Below are positions 35,956-45,439 of a stretch of DNA of 64,000 nucleotides, one piece after another. Source of the DNA: Shimia aestuarii. Its GTDB lineage: Bacteria > Pseudomonadota > Alphaproteobacteria > Rhodobacterales > Rhodobacteraceae. The translations under genes and the position numbers were made by a program. The notes beneath the pieces were generated by a model, which worked only from the letters and a program-made list of their open reading frames with translations, was not told where the DNA came from and searched no databases. Location: assembly GCF_022814865.1 (NCBI RefSeq), contig NZ_JAKVRD010000005.1:169795-233794 (forward strand), in the 5' to 3' direction. Each line of letters starts with the position of its first letter. Positions within the stretch are counted from its first letter, which is position 1.

Positions 35956-36837
35956 ATGACATATACGCTCTATATTGGTGACTTCACCTATTCCTCATGG
36001 TCCCTGCGCGGCTGGCTTCTGTTTGAGAAGTTCGGCATCCCCCGGCGCGAGGTCCGCATTGATTTCAATACCGATGACTCCGTGGCCGATCAGCTTGCCG
36101 CGCTCTGCCCCCCGGCCCGCACCGTTCCGACTGTCGTAACCGAGGATGGCGCGATCCTCTCGGAATCCCTTTCCCTCGCCGAGGAACTGGCAAGCCGCCA
36201 CCCCGAGGCGCATCTGTGGCCCTCGATCCCGCTGGCCCGCGCCACGGCCCGCACCCTGACCTCCGAGATGCACGCCGGGTTTACGGCCTTGCGCGGCGAC
36301 TGTCCGATGAACCTCGCCACCGCCTATCTTGACTCAGACCCCTCTGACGCGGTGCTCGCCGATCTTGCCCGGCTCGAAACCATCTGGAGCCACGCCCGCG
36401 CAACATGCCGTCCCAATGGCCCTTGGCTCTGCGGCGACTATAGCATCGTCGATGCCTTCTATGCCCCGGTCGCCGCACGGCTTGCCGGGTATAACCTACC
36501 GATGGGACAAACCGCCCGCGCCTATGTCGCCGCGCATCTCGCCGACCCGGCCTTCCGCCGCTGGCGCGCCATGGGACTCGCGAAAAAGGAATACCTGCCG
36601 TGGTATGCCAAGGACTACCCGACGCGCGATTGGCCCGGTCCAACGCCGCGCGTCGCCAAGGCCGTCGACGGAACAGAGGCCGAGAACGGCGCCTGCCCCT
36701 ATTCCGGTAAACCGATCACCCATGTGCTCGAAATGGAGGGACGGCGCTTTGGCTTCTGCAATGCCTTCTGCCGCGACAAGACGGTCGCCGATCCGACGGC
36801 ATGGCCCGCTTTCATGGCCTTGGTCGAGGGCCAATAA
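35956..36837 (+). CDS. Glutathione S-transferase family protein with C-terminal Cys-rich extension
   Basis: A 293-residue protein. Residues 1-80 are the thioredoxin-like GST domain (YSSWSLRGWLLFEKFG with the N-terminal Ser, PTVVTEDGAILSESLSLAEEL). Residues 90-225 are the helical GST domain. After a Pro-rich linker, residues 240-293 form an added module with CPYSGKP and FGFCNAFCRDK, which looks like a treble-clef or TRASH/YHS-type metal site. A GST joined to a putative metal-binding tail is unusual; the function is unknown. Upstream spacing of 57 bases suggests its own promoter. Confidence 0.78.
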   Translation: MTYTLYIGDFTYSSWSLRGWLLFEKFGIPRREVRIDFNTDDSVADQLAALCPPARTVPTVVTEDGAILSESLSLAEELASRHPEAHLWPSIPLARATARTLTSEMHAGFTALRGDCPMNLATAYLDSDPSDAVLADLARLETIWSHARATCRPNGPWLCGDYSIVDAFYAPVAARLAGYNLPMGQTARAYVAAHLADPAFRRWRAMGLAKKEYLPWYAKDYPTRDWPGPTPRVAKAVDGTEAENGACPYSGKPITHVLEMEGRRFGFCNAFCRDKTVADPTAWPAFMALVEGQ

Positions 36838-36891
36838 TTCTCGACAATCATGGACCAGGCGATTGCGAAATCGCTTGGTCCTCGCACTCCG

Positions 36892-36940
36892 CACCACCGC
36901 GATACAGACGCAATACCGACGTGATACCGACGTTGCTTTT
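36892..36940 (+). repeat. 11-bp tandem repeat element, copy B
   Basis: Units ATACAGACGCA, ATACCGACGTG and ATACCGACGTT, preceded by CCGCACCACCGCG and followed by GCTTTTC. It lies between the converging GST and DUF1989 genes. Same strand sense as the copies at 11405 and 60213. Confidence 0.65.
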
Positions 36941-36952
36941 CAACGGGGTTTT

Positions 36953-37801
36953 TCAGGCCCCGTGGCTCCGATCATAACCATTCACAGCCGGGCTTTCCCA
37001 CCCCGCGAGCGCACCCTTACGGGGCTGAAACACTTCCACGAGAAGCGGATAACAGGCCGCCGTATCCGAGGAATGCTCGCTCGAACAATCGCCGCCGGGA
37101 CAGGCGCTCAACGCGCCAAGAAGGTCAATTTCCGCAAAGAATTCAAGGTAATCACCGGGCCGCACCGGTGAGGCCTTCATGAAATACTGCCCTGTATCCC
37201 GCGTGAACCCGGTGCACATGAAGACATTGAGAACGTCATGCACATGGGTCTCGGCCTCGGCCAGCGACAGCCCCCTCTCCTCTGCGAGCGCCCGCGTCAG
37301 GTTCGAGTGACAACAATGATGGTATTGTGACCCACTCAAGAGATTCCCCGTATAAGGATCACACCGCGTCCCAATCACGTCATGCACCGAGCCGCCGAAC
37401 GCGTCCATCCCGTACCAGCCGAGCGTATCTTCCGTGATCGTCGCCATCGGCCTCAGATACGGGAAAGAGGACCACATCCGCTCCCCTTCCGTCAGGTGTG
37501 TTCCGTGCAAAGCTCTTGATTTTCCAGAGTAAAATTGCTCCGTAAGATCATTGGCATTCCACAGGTTGAGATCACCGACCTGCGGCCCCTCAACGCTTGA
37601 AATCCGGAAAAAGGCGCCCGCCGGAACGTGAAAACACTTCGCATCCCGCGCTGGCATTAACACTTCATTAACCTTTTCGGCCCCCTCCCGCGCGGCCCGA
37701 TAAAGCGCCATCGGCGGCTCCGGCAGGGTCTCGTTCGGATAACAAATCACCGGCCGGATCGCGCGGCGCTCGTCTGCATCTGGTGGCGGGGTTCGGGTCA
37801 T
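36953..37801 (-). CDS. DUF1989 (urea carboxylase-associated) family protein
   Basis: A 282-residue protein of the DUF1989 family, whose members are found beside urea amidolyase or ethanolamine/amino-acid genes. Conserved stretches are VPAGAFFRISSVEGPQVGDLNLW (near residue 60), GTRCDPYTG with HHCCHSN near 160, and DVLNVFMCTG. The Cys/His groups suggest a metal or thiol site, but no reaction is known to me. No urea genes are present nearby. It is 69 bases downstream of the ornithine decarboxylase gene on the same strand, so a link to arginine/ornithine or polyamine use is possible. Confidence 0.75.
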   Translation of the reverse strand: MTRTPPPDADERRAIRPVICYPNETLPEPPMALYRAAREGAEKVNEVLMPARDAKCFHVPAGAFFRISSVEGPQVGDLNLWNANDLTEQFYSGKSRALHGTHLTEGERMWSSFPYLRPMATITEDTLGWYGMDAFGGSVHDVIGTRCDPYTGNLLSGSQYHHCCHSNLTRALAEERGLSLAEAETHVHDVLNVFMCTGFTRDTGQYFMKASPVRPGDYLEFFAEIDLLGALSACPGGDCSSEHSSDTAACYPLLVEVFQPRKGALAGWESPAVNGYDRSHGA

Positions 37802-37870
37802 GGGCGGCCTCCTTCAACTCCCTGCCACCCTGCCCCGAACGCCCGCCGATGAAAAGCGCTCTCGCGCTCC

Positions 37871-39040
37871 TCAGATGATCTCAACTGCCAGGGGCGGGAA
37901 CCCGTTGAAGCCGACCGAGGAATAGCTCGACGTGTAGGCCCCGCAGTTGCGGATCATGATCTTGTCGCCCGCCGCAAGCCCCAACGGAAGCTGCACCGGT
38001 TGTTTCTCGTAAAGCACATCCGCGCTGTCACAGCTCGGCCCCGCAAGCACGCACGGCCCGGCGGGCTGCATGTCTTTCGCGGTCGCAAACTGATAGCGGA
38101 TCGCCTCGTCCATGGTTTCAGCAAGCCCCGAGAATTTCCCGATATCGAGATAGACCCAGCGATGCAGCTCACAGTCAGATTTTCGTGAAACCAGAAGGAC
38201 TTCCGCCGCAATCGCACCCGCCGAGGCGACCATGCCACGGCCCGGCTCGGCCATGATTTCCGGCACTTCGCCAAAGCGTTTGCGCACCTGTTTCATCACA
38301 TTCGCCGCATAGGGCGTCGGGGCCTCAACCGGGTCGCCATAGAAGGCCGGGAAGCCGCCGCCGATATTGAGCACGCGCAGGTCATGCCCCGCCGCTTTCG
38401 CCGCGTGCCAAACAGTCGCGACGCGCTCCAGAACCGGTGCCCACATGGCCGCGCGGCGGGTCTGCGAGCCGACATGAAAGCTCAGGCCCGCCGCATCGAG
38501 CCCGAGATCGCGCGCCAAGTTCAAAAGCGCAAGCGCCTTGCTCGGCGCACAACCAAACTTGCGCGTCAGCGGCCAATCCGCTTCGCTATTCTCGACGATG
38601 AGGCGCAGCACGACGCTCGCGCCCGGCGCATGTTCTGCAATCTTTTCAAGCTCTTCCTCCGCGTCGAATGCGAACTGCGTCACACCCGCTTGATGCGCAA
38701 AAGCGATATCCGCCACCCGCTTCACGGTGTTGCCAAAGGAAATGCTCTCGGCCCGCGCGCCCACGGCAAGACAGGCTTCGATCTCACCCCGGCTCGCCGC
38801 GTCGAAGGACGAGCCTTCCGCCACCAACGTGGTAAGCACCTCACGCGCCGGATTCGCCTTGACGGCATAGTGAATCCGCGCCCGGTCAAGCCCGGCCTTG
38901 AGCGCGCGATAATTCTCCGCGACCTGCGCGGTGTCGATCACGAGGGTCGGTTGATCGAACGTGTTCTGCCAGATGAAATCTTCGAGTCGCGAACGGGTAG
39001 AAACAGCGGCGCCAGCCACTGAGGTCAGGTGAGCAGTCAT
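37871..39040 (-). CDS. Type III PLP-dependent ornithine decarboxylase (alanine racemase fold)
   Basis: A 389-residue decarboxylase of the eukaryotic-type ODC family, making putrescine from ornithine (some members also take lysine). The PLP lysine is in HYAVKANP near residue 57, the phosphate loop is NIGGGFPAFY near 225, and the catalytic Cys is in GPSCDSADVLYEKQP near 330. The ATG at 39040 is preferred because GGAG sits six bases upstream; an ATG at 39046 is too close to it. The 5' region folds into several stems and may be a speF-type leader RNA. Confidence 0.9.
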   Translation of the reverse strand: MTAHLTSVAGAAVSTRSRLEDFIWQNTFDQPTLVIDTAQVAENYRALKAGLDRARIHYAVKANPAREVLTTLVAEGSSFDAASRGEIEACLAVGARAESISFGNTVKRVADIAFAHQAGVTQFAFDAEEELEKIAEHAPGASVVLRLIVENSEADWPLTRKFGCAPSKALALLNLARDLGLDAAGLSFHVGSQTRRAAMWAPVLERVATVWHAAKAAGHDLRVLNIGGGFPAFYGDPVEAPTPYAANVMKQVRKRFGEVPEIMAEPGRGMVASAGAIAAEVLLVSRKSDCELHRWVYLDIGKFSGLAETMDEAIRYQFATAKDMQPAGPCVLAGPSCDSADVLYEKQPVQLPLGLAAGDKIMIRNCGAYTSSYSSVGFNGFPPLAVEII

Positions 39041-39059
39041 GGTCATCTCCAAAAGGACC

Positions 39060-39180
39060 CGGCCGGATCATCCGACCAAATTGCAAAAGGAGACGTTACC
39101 GTCGCTGCGTAACCATGGAGAGGGCCCCTACGACAGAGGCGCGTGCGTTGGCGTCTGATCGCGCATATGGGGCCAAACGA
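39060..39180 (-). promoter_or_regulatory. Structured leader of the ornithine decarboxylase gene (possible speF-motif RNA)
   Basis: On the minus strand the leader has nested stems: outer GGCCCC/GGGGCC (39174-39169 with 39128-39123) and inner GCGCG/CGCGC (39164-39160 with 39143-39139), then a GTTAC/GTAAC hairpin (about 39112-39094) and CGGAT-G-ATCCG (about 39075-39065) before the start. The speF RNA motif is known upstream of alphaproteobacterial ornithine decarboxylase genes. I cannot confirm the match to its consensus. Confidence 0.4.
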
Positions 39181-39231
39181 TGAGTCGATCAATCCCTTTT
39201 CTGCATGGCCGTGAAAAAATCTGCACAGGCC

Positions 39232-40872
39232 TCAGACCGCCCGCCCCGCCGCGCGCCCCGAGAAGATACAGCCGCCAAGGAACGTGCCTTCAAGGGCGTT
39301 GTATCCGTGATACCCCCCGCCGCCGAACCCGGCGACCTCTCCGGCGGCAAAAAGCCCCTCAAACGCGCTGCCATCCGGGCGCAGAACCTGCCCTGTCTCG
39401 TCCGTGTGCAACCCACCAAGCGACTTGCGCGTCAGGATATTGAGGCGCACCGCGATGAGCGGCCCGGCCTCCGGGTCGAGAATGCGATGCGGCTTGGCCG
39501 TGCGGATGAGACGGTCGCCCCGATAGGCGCGCGCGCCACGGATCGCCGTGACCTGCGCGTCCTTGGCAAAAGGGTTTTCGATCTGCGCATCCCGCGCCTC
39601 GATCTGCGCCCGGATGTGGTCGAGAGCGACCGGCACATCCGGCGTGATCCTGTTCATCCCCGCGACCAACGCCTCCAGCGTATCGGCGACGACGAAATCC
39701 TCACCATGGTCCTTGAACGCTTCCACAGGCCCCGGTGCCCCCTTCTTGAGCACCCGCCCCCGGATGACCTCTGACCACTTGCCCGAGGTGAAATCCGGGT
39801 TCTGCTCTGACCCCGAAAGGGCAAACTCCTTCTCGATGATCTTCTGCGTCAGGATGAACCAGCTATGCTCATGCCCAGTCGAGAGGATACGCCGTAGCGT
39901 GCCAAGCGTGTCGAAACCGGGCAGGAACGGCGCTTCCATCCGCTCCCCAAGTGCATCGAACCACATCGAGGACGGCCCCGGCAGGATGCGGATCCCATGG
40001 TTCGGCCAGATCGGATCCCAGTTCGCGACCCCCTCGGTATAGTGCCACATGCGATCCCCGTTGATGAGGCCCGCGCCCGCGCTTTCCGCGACGCGCTGCA
40101 TCTGTCCATCAACGTAATCCGGCACCCCGGCAACCATGCGTTTGGGCGCAGGTCCAAGCCGGTCTTCGGGCCAATAGTGGCGCACCATGTCATGGTCGCC
40201 CCCGATCCCGCCCGTGGTCACGATCACGGCCTCGGCCCGGTGCTCGAAATCCCCCACGACCTCTCGATTGGTTGACCGCCCCCGCTCTGCGCCGTCTTCG
40301 GCGAGAACATCGCCCCGCACGCCCTTGACCGCGCCGTTCTCGACGATCAGCCCTGTCGCCTTGTGCCGGAACCCAAAGCGGACCTGCCCGGCCTCTGCCG
40401 CCTGCCGCACGAGTAGCTCGAATGGCGCGACAACGCCCGGCCCAGTGCCCCAGGTGATATGAAACCGCGGCACGGAATTGCCATGCCCATGTGCCATCTC
40501 CCCGCCCCGCTCGGCCCAGCCGACCACGGGAAACCAGCGCATCCCCAAGGACTTGAGCCAGCCACGCATTTCCCCGGCGGCGAAATCGACATAGGCCTCG
40601 GCCACCTTTCGGGGATTGGCATCCTCTGGTCGGTCGAACTGTGCCGAGCCCATCCAGTCACCAAGGGCAAGCGCAGGACTATCCTTGATCCCCATCCGGC
40701 GCTGCTCGGGCGTGTCGACCATGAACAAACCGCCAAGGCTCCAGAACGCCTGCCCGCCAAGGCTCTGTTCGCCCTCCTGATCGAGAAGCAAAACCTTGCG
40801 CCCACGCGCGGCGGCCTCGCTCGCGGCCACCAACCCGGCCAAACCGGCCCCGACGACGATCACATCTGCCAT
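39232..40872 (-). CDS. FAD-dependent oxidoreductase (flavocytochrome c / KSTD-like family)
   Basis: A 546-residue flavoprotein with the FAD-binding GxGxxG motif at the N-terminus (VVGAGLAGLVAASEAAARG, residues 6-24) and the succinate-dehydrogenase-like fold. The second FAD segment is near VVTTGGIGGDHDMV and the C-terminal FYA-type stretch GEVAGFGGGGYHGYNALEGTFLGG. Close relatives are annotated as FAD-binding dehydrogenases of unknown substrate. No signal peptide. It lies 191 bases upstream of the ornithine decarboxylase start, on the same strand. Confidence 0.82.
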   Translation of the reverse strand: MADVIVVGAGLAGLVAASEAAARGRKVLLLDQEGEQSLGGQAFWSLGGLFMVDTPEQRRMGIKDSPALALGDWMGSAQFDRPEDANPRKVAEAYVDFAAGEMRGWLKSLGMRWFPVVGWAERGGEMAHGHGNSVPRFHITWGTGPGVVAPFELLVRQAAEAGQVRFGFRHKATGLIVENGAVKGVRGDVLAEDGAERGRSTNREVVGDFEHRAEAVIVTTGGIGGDHDMVRHYWPEDRLGPAPKRMVAGVPDYVDGQMQRVAESAGAGLINGDRMWHYTEGVANWDPIWPNHGIRILPGPSSMWFDALGERMEAPFLPGFDTLGTLRRILSTGHEHSWFILTQKIIEKEFALSGSEQNPDFTSGKWSEVIRGRVLKKGAPGPVEAFKDHGEDFVVADTLEALVAGMNRITPDVPVALDHIRAQIEARDAQIENPFAKDAQVTAIRGARAYRGDRLIRTAKPHRILDPEAGPLIAVRLNILTRKSLGGLHTDETGQVLRPDGSAFEGLFAAGEVAGFGGGGYHGYNALEGTFLGGCIFSGRAAGRAV

Positions 40873-40941
40873 ACCGTGTCCTCCCTTGCCGGAAGGCTAC
40901 CCAAGGCACGGGTCGATCGCCAAATGAAACCTGACGTAAAG

Positions 40942-40966
40942 AAAAAGCGCCCCGCAAGCGGAGCGC
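40942..40966 (-). terminator. Intrinsic terminator of the 52-codon gene
   Basis: On the minus strand: GCGCTCCGC-TT-GCGGGGCGC followed by TTTTT. It lies 29 bases after the stop of the small gene and shows that the small gene is a separate transcription unit. Confidence 0.8.
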
Positions 40967-40994
40967 CTTTCGAAAACCGAATGGAAGGGGAAGA

Positions 40995-41153
40995 TCAGGC
41001 CGCCTTGACGTATTCGTAGTAGGTCTCGGCATCCTGCGGAGCTTGGGCCTTGGCAACCGGCTTGAGCGGCGGGGTGTAGTAGGCATAGGCCTGCTCAAGA
41101 AGTTCCAGCGCGCGTTCCGCGATGTTTTCCGGCGTGTTTTGCGAGTTCGACAT
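40995..41153 (-). CDS. Small conserved-looking protein, 52 residues
   Basis: MSNSQNTPENIAERALELLE and a tail rich in Tyr/Ala (YAYYTPP, ETYYEYVKAA). It has a GAGAGA ribosome site six bases before the ATG and its own intrinsic terminator, so it is very likely expressed. No membrane segment or known motif. The acidic amphipathic helix (about residues 8-25) hints at a protein-protein contact. Function unknown. Confidence 0.7.
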   Translation of the reverse strand: MSNSQNTPENIAERALELLEQAYAYYTPPLKPVAKAQAPQDAETYYEYVKAA

Positions 41154-41293
41154 GGGTCTCTCCGTTGTGTCAGAACTCCTCCCTTGCCCGGTACCTAACG
41201 ACACCAGATACGAAAGACACCTGTCAAAAACTGCATCCTCGCTATGCGTCGAGCGCAAATTTCCCTTGGGTCAGCAATAGGGTAGCCCCAAAG

Positions 41294-41326
41294 AAAAACC
41301 CCCGACGCGCGCGGCATCGGGGGTTT
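41294..41326 (-). terminator. Intrinsic terminator of the sdh operon
   Basis: On the minus strand: AACCCCCGA...TCGGGGGTT with an 11-base GC-rich loop, followed by TTTCTTT. It lies 24 bases after the sdhB stop and closes the sdhCDA-orf-B unit. Confidence 0.88.
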
Positions 41327-41349
41327 CTGAAACTGCTTTGTGGGCGCGA

Positions 41350-42129
41350 TCAGATGTTGCGCTCGACCATCATCTTCTTGATCTCTGCGATGGCCTTGGC
41401 CGGGTTGAGACCCTTCGGGCAGGTCTTCGCGCAGTTCATGATCGTGTGGCAACGATAGAGCTTGAACGGGTCTTCAAGCTGGTCAAGACGCTCGCCGGTC
41501 GCCTCGTCGCGGCTATCGATGATCCAGCGATACGCATGCAAAAGCGCCGCCGGGCCAAGATAACGATCGCCATTCCACCAGTAGCTCGGGCAGGAGGTCG
41601 AGCACGAAGCACACATCACGCATTCATAAAGCCCGTCGAGCTTCTTGCGGTCCTCGATCGACTGGCGCCATTCCTTTGCCGGACGGTTGGTCTTGGTCTC
41701 AAGCCACGGCATGATCGACGCGTGCTGAGCATAGAAATGGGTGAGGTCCGGGATAAGGTCTTTCACCACCGGCATATGCGGCAGCGGGTAAATCTTTACG
41801 TCGCCCTTGATCTCGTCCATGCCGTAGATACAGGCCAGCGTGTTGATCCCGTCGATGTTCATCGCACAGGAGCCACAGATCCCTTCGCGGCAAGAGCGGC
41901 GGAAAGTCAGGGTCGGGTCGATCTCGTTCTTGATCTTGATAAGCGCATCAAGAACCATCGGACCACAGGTATCCATGTCGAGGAAATAGGTGTCCACCCG
42001 CGGGTTCTTCCCGTCATCGGGGTTCCAGCGATAGATCTGGAACTTGCGCACGTTGGTTGCGCCTTCGGGCTTGGGCCAAGTCTTACCAGTGGTAATCTTG
42101 GAGTTCTTCGGAAGTGCAAATTCAACCAT
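41350..42129 (-). CDS. sdhB: Succinate dehydrogenase iron-sulfur subunit
   Basis: A 259-residue subunit of complex II that carries electrons from FAD to ubiquinone. It holds the [2Fe-2S] ligands ([12 protein letters not shown]...LAC, residues 65-85), the [4Fe-4S] set ([11 protein letters not shown] near 155) and the [3Fe-4S] set ([17 protein letters not shown] near 215). Last gene of the operon, separated from sdhA by one unrelated gene. Confidence 0.97.
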   Translation of the reverse strand: MVEFALPKNSKITTGKTWPKPEGATNVRKFQIYRWNPDDGKNPRVDTYFLDMDTCGPMVLDALIKIKNEIDPTLTFRRSCREGICGSCAMNIDGINTLACIYGMDEIKGDVKIYPLPHMPVVKDLIPDLTHFYAQHASIMPWLETKTNRPAKEWRQSIEDRKKLDGLYECVMCASCSTSCPSYWWNGDRYLGPAALLHAYRWIIDSRDEATGERLDQLEDPFKLYRCHTIMNCAKTCPKGLNPAKAIAEIKKMMVERNI

Positions 42130-42251
42130 GGCTCAGTCTCCTTGCTTGACCGCGGTGCGCTCGTGGGAAAGCACCTGCCGTCCCGCATTGCGTGCGTTGC
42201 TGGGGCCTGTCGCATACGCGCGGCAGGCTGGGTTGGGATTAAGAGAGCACG

Positions 42252-43136
42252 TCACAGGACGACCTCCCCTGAAATCGTGTTCTCCCGTGCGATCCGACCG
42301 AGGATTTCGGCGTCGGCAGGGAAAAGGGTTTGGATGCGGGCGACAAGCGTCTCGTCGCGCGCGGCAATCTGTAGAACGGCCTGATAGAGCGGGTTCTGCA
42401 TCATCTCGACGAACCGTCGATCCGTTGCAAGCTCGCCGCTCTCGGCGGCCTCTTTCTGAAAGGACGAACCGCCCCCATAGCGCGTGACCTGCCCCAGACC
42501 GTTGTCGCGAAGGTCCAGACCAAGCGCGGCAAGACACTCGGCGCGATAACCTGCGTCCGCGACCCAGCGATCATAGCAGATCGTGACTGCATCCCCGCCC
42601 TCGATCACCTCGCCAAGCAGGTCGGCATATAGATCGACGCCACGCAGGATCACCGCCATGCGACGCGACACGCTATAGCCTTCGTTCGGCTCGAGCTTCT
42701 TGGTGAGCGACGCCGCCCAGTTCAGGAAGCCTCGATAGACAAGCACCTCATGATCAATGAGGCCCCGGTCGAAATGCCCCGAAAGCGGTTTGCGCGGGCG
42801 GTCCTGTGCCGGCGAATGGTCCTCGTAGGAGATCAGGAGAAGCCCCCCGTCCCCAACCTCTGCACCATAGGCGGCAAGATCCGCCTGCGCCTTGTCGGTT
42901 ACAAGCTTGCGGTCGTTGACCTCGGCCGAGGCGAATGCATCGAGCGGATGCGCGCCGCGACGGCAGTTGTTGAGGAAAAGCGCGCCGCCCTCCGGAGCAT
43001 TGCGCTGAAGCCACGAGGCGATCGCATGATTGCCCGACCGGCGCATCCCATGCATCCGCAGCACGAGACCCGGCTCAAAGCCGAGACGCGCCCGAAGTGC
43101 CGGTTTGCCCATGAGGCCGTCCGCCATCGCGTTCAT
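42252..43136 (-). CDS. Uncharacterised protein between sdhA and sdhB, sulfotransferase-like N-terminus
   Basis: A 294-residue protein. Near residue 28 it reads LRMHGMRRSGNHAIASWLQRN, close to the 5'-phosphosulfate-binding loop of sulfotransferases (usually PRSGTT); later it has LVYRGFLNWAASLTKKL and ICYDRW. No membrane helix or signal peptide. The best start follows GAGGAG at 43136. It is encoded inside the sdh operon (93 bases after sdhA, 122 before sdhB) and must be cotranscribed. A role in complex II assembly is possible but unproven; a true sulfotransferase is the other reading. Confidence 0.7.
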   Translation of the reverse strand: MNAMADGLMGKPALRARLGFEPGLVLRMHGMRRSGNHAIASWLQRNAPEGGALFLNNCRRGAHPLDAFASAEVNDRKLVTDKAQADLAAYGAEVGDGGLLLISYEDHSPAQDRPRKPLSGHFDRGLIDHEVLVYRGFLNWAASLTKKLEPNEGYSVSRRMAVILRGVDLYADLLGEVIEGGDAVTICYDRWVADAGYRAECLAALGLDLRDNGLGQVTRYGGGSSFQKEAAESGELATDRRFVEMMQNPLYQAVLQIAARDETLVARIQTLFPADAEILGRIARENTISGEVVL

Positions 43137-43229
43137 CGCTCCTCTCCCGCGCCACATTTGCGCACGGACCCGCACGGCCAATGGCCGATCAAGCGTGATA
43201 TGCTCCGGGTCCGCAACAAACGCGTCTCC

Positions 43230-45035
43230 TTAGAACGTCCGCGCCTTGGGCGCGATGGTCTTGAGAGAAATCCCGCCTTGGTCCTCGGTGGTGAGCGGAT
43301 CAACGATCACCGGACGATAGGTAAGATCGACCTTGTTGCCTTCGACGCGGCTGACGGTGTGCACACGCCAGTTCTTGTCGTCACGTTCCGAGAAGTCCTC
43401 ATGTGCATGGGCACCGCGCGATTCCTTGCGCGCCTCTGCCCCGGTAATCGTGGCAAGCGCGTTCGGCATCAGGTTGGTGAGTTCGAGCGTTTCCATCAGG
43501 TCGCTGTTCCACACAAGCGAGGTATCCGTCACCTTCAGATCGTCAAGCTTGGCCGCGATCGCGGTCATCTTCTCGACGCCTTCCTTGAGGGTCTTGTCGG
43601 TGCGGAACACGGCAGCATCGGCTTGCATCGTCTTCTGCATCTCAAGGCGCAGCTCGGCGGTCGGCACATTGCCCTTGGCATTGCGCAGCCCGTCGAAACG
43701 GTCAAACGCCTTGTCGACCGACGCTTGGTTGAGAACCGGGTTCGGCGCCTCTGCATCGACAACCTTGCCGGCACGGATCGCAGCGGCGCGGCCAAAGACC
43801 ACGAGGTCGATGAGCGAATTGGACCCGAGACGGTTCGCCCCGTGCACAGACGCACAGCCCGCTTCGCCGACGGCCATAAGGCCCGGCACAACGGCGGTCG
43901 GATCGTCTGCGGTCGGGTTGAGCACTTCGCCCCAGTAGTTGGTCGGAATACCGCCCATGTTGTAGTGCACCGTCGGAATGACCGGGATCGGTTCCTTGGT
44001 GACGTCCACGCCGGCGAAGATCTTCGCGCTTTCCGAAATCCCCGGCAGACGCTCTGCAAGCGCTTCGGCAGGCAGGTGGCTAAGGTTCAGGTGGATATGA
44101 TCGCCATCGGCGCCCACACCACGACCTTCGCGAATTTCCATCGTCATCGAGCGCGAAACATAGTCCCGCGGCGCGAGGTCTTTGTAGGTCGGCGCATACC
44201 GTTCCATGAAACGCTCGCCTTCGGAGTTGGTCAGATACCCGCCCTCACCGCGCGCGCCTTCCGTGATGAGACAGCCCGAACCGTAGATGCCGGTCGGGTG
44301 GAACTGCACGAACTCCATATCCTGAAGCGCAAGGCCCGCACGGGCCACCATGCCGCCGCCGTCACCGGTGCAGGTATGGGCCGACGTGGCCGAGAAATAG
44401 GCACGGCCATAACCGCCGGTCGCCAGAACAACCATCTTGGCGTTGAAGATGTGCATGGTGCCATCATCAAGCTTCCAGCAAACCACACCCTGACACTGAC
44501 CATCGTCGCTCATGATGAGGTCGATGGCGAAATATTCGACGTAGAACTCAGCGTTGTTCTTGAGGGACTGCCCATAAAGCGTGTGCAGGATCGCGTGTCC
44601 GGTCCGGTCGGCCGCAGCACAGGTACGCTGTACCGGCGGGCCTTCACCATACTCGGTGGTGTGACCGCCAAAGGGGCGCTGATAGATCTTGCCTTCCTCG
44701 GTGCGCGAGAACGGCACGCCATAGTGCTCGAGCTCATACACCGCCTTGGGTGCTTCACGGGCGAGGTATTCCATCGCGTCCGTATCGCCAAGCCAGTCCG
44801 ACCCCTTCACGGTGTCGTACATGTGCCACTGCCAGCTATCCGGCCCCATGTTGCCAAGCGAGGCGGCGATCCCGCCCTGAGCGGCCACAGTGTGCGAACG
44901 GGTCGGGAAGACCTTGGTCACGCAAGCGGTGCGCAGGCCCTGTTCGGCCATACCGAGCGTGGCCCGCAGACCAGCGCCACCGGCGCCAACCACGACCACG
45001 TCATATTCATGTGTTTCGTATTCGTAAGCAGCCAT
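43230..45035 (-). CDS. sdhA: Succinate dehydrogenase flavoprotein subunit
   Basis: The 601-residue catalytic subunit that oxidises succinate to fumarate. FAD-binding [15 protein letters not shown] at residues 14-28, the His that covalently binds FAD in [11 protein letters not shown] near residue 47, and substrate-site [15 protein letters not shown] near residue 398. Full length and all key motifs present. Between sdhD and the uncharacterised gene in the operon. Confidence 0.98.
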   Translation of the reverse strand: MAAYEYETHEYDVVVVGAGGAGLRATLGMAEQGLRTACVTKVFPTRSHTVAAQGGIAASLGNMGPDSWQWHMYDTVKGSDWLGDTDAMEYLAREAPKAVYELEHYGVPFSRTEEGKIYQRPFGGHTTEYGEGPPVQRTCAAADRTGHAILHTLYGQSLKNNAEFYVEYFAIDLIMSDDGQCQGVVCWKLDDGTMHIFNAKMVVLATGGYGRAYFSATSAHTCTGDGGGMVARAGLALQDMEFVQFHPTGIYGSGCLITEGARGEGGYLTNSEGERFMERYAPTYKDLAPRDYVSRSMTMEIREGRGVGADGDHIHLNLSHLPAEALAERLPGISESAKIFAGVDVTKEPIPVIPTVHYNMGGIPTNYWGEVLNPTADDPTAVVPGLMAVGEAGCASVHGANRLGSNSLIDLVVFGRAAAIRAGKVVDAEAPNPVLNQASVDKAFDRFDGLRNAKGNVPTAELRLEMQKTMQADAAVFRTDKTLKEGVEKMTAIAAKLDDLKVTDTSLVWNSDLMETLELTNLMPNALATITGAEARKESRGAHAHEDFSERDDKNWRVHTVSRVEGNKVDLTYRPVIVDPLTTEDQGGISLKTIAPKARTF

Positions 45036-45053
45036 CTGTCGAAGCTCCGAGTC

Positions 45054-45425
45054 TTAAAGGGCGATGCGCGCCAGCGCGAAGAGGCCAACGCCCGCGATGC
45101 CATATGCGATGCAGGTGAACGCGATGATGAGGAACTTCTTCTGAAGCCCGCGGGAGTAATCCTCGATCACCACTTGGATGCCATGGCGGAAATGCACCAT
45201 GGCAACGAGGATCGTCAGAGCCGCGACAATCGCCGGGAAGGGGCGCTGGTAATAGGCCAGAACCTCTTCATAGGACGAGCCGAGCACACAGCCAAAGGTG
45301 ATGACGAAAAGCGGGATGAGCACGGCAAGGCCCACGGCGCTGATCGTCTGGCCCCAGAAATGCTCGGTGCCGTGACGCGAAGAGCCGCGATATTCGGCGC
45401 GTTTGCGGTCGGTAAGAAATGCCAT
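45054..45425 (-). CDS. sdhD: Succinate dehydrogenase membrane anchor subunit
   Basis: A 123-residue protein with three membrane helices (for example ISAVGLAVLIPLFVITFGCVL and FLIIAFTCIAYGIAGVGLFA). It helps bind haem b and quinone; the histidine in MVHFRHGIQVVIEDY near residue 80 is the likely haem ligand. 18 bases before sdhA. Confidence 0.92.
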   Translation of the reverse strand: MAFLTDRKRAEYRGSSRHGTEHFWGQTISAVGLAVLIPLFVITFGCVLGSSYEEVLAYYQRPFPAIVAALTILVAMVHFRHGIQVVIEDYSRGLQKKFLIIAFTCIAYGIAGVGLFALARIAL

Positions 45426-45439
45426 TGTCCGATCCCTCC

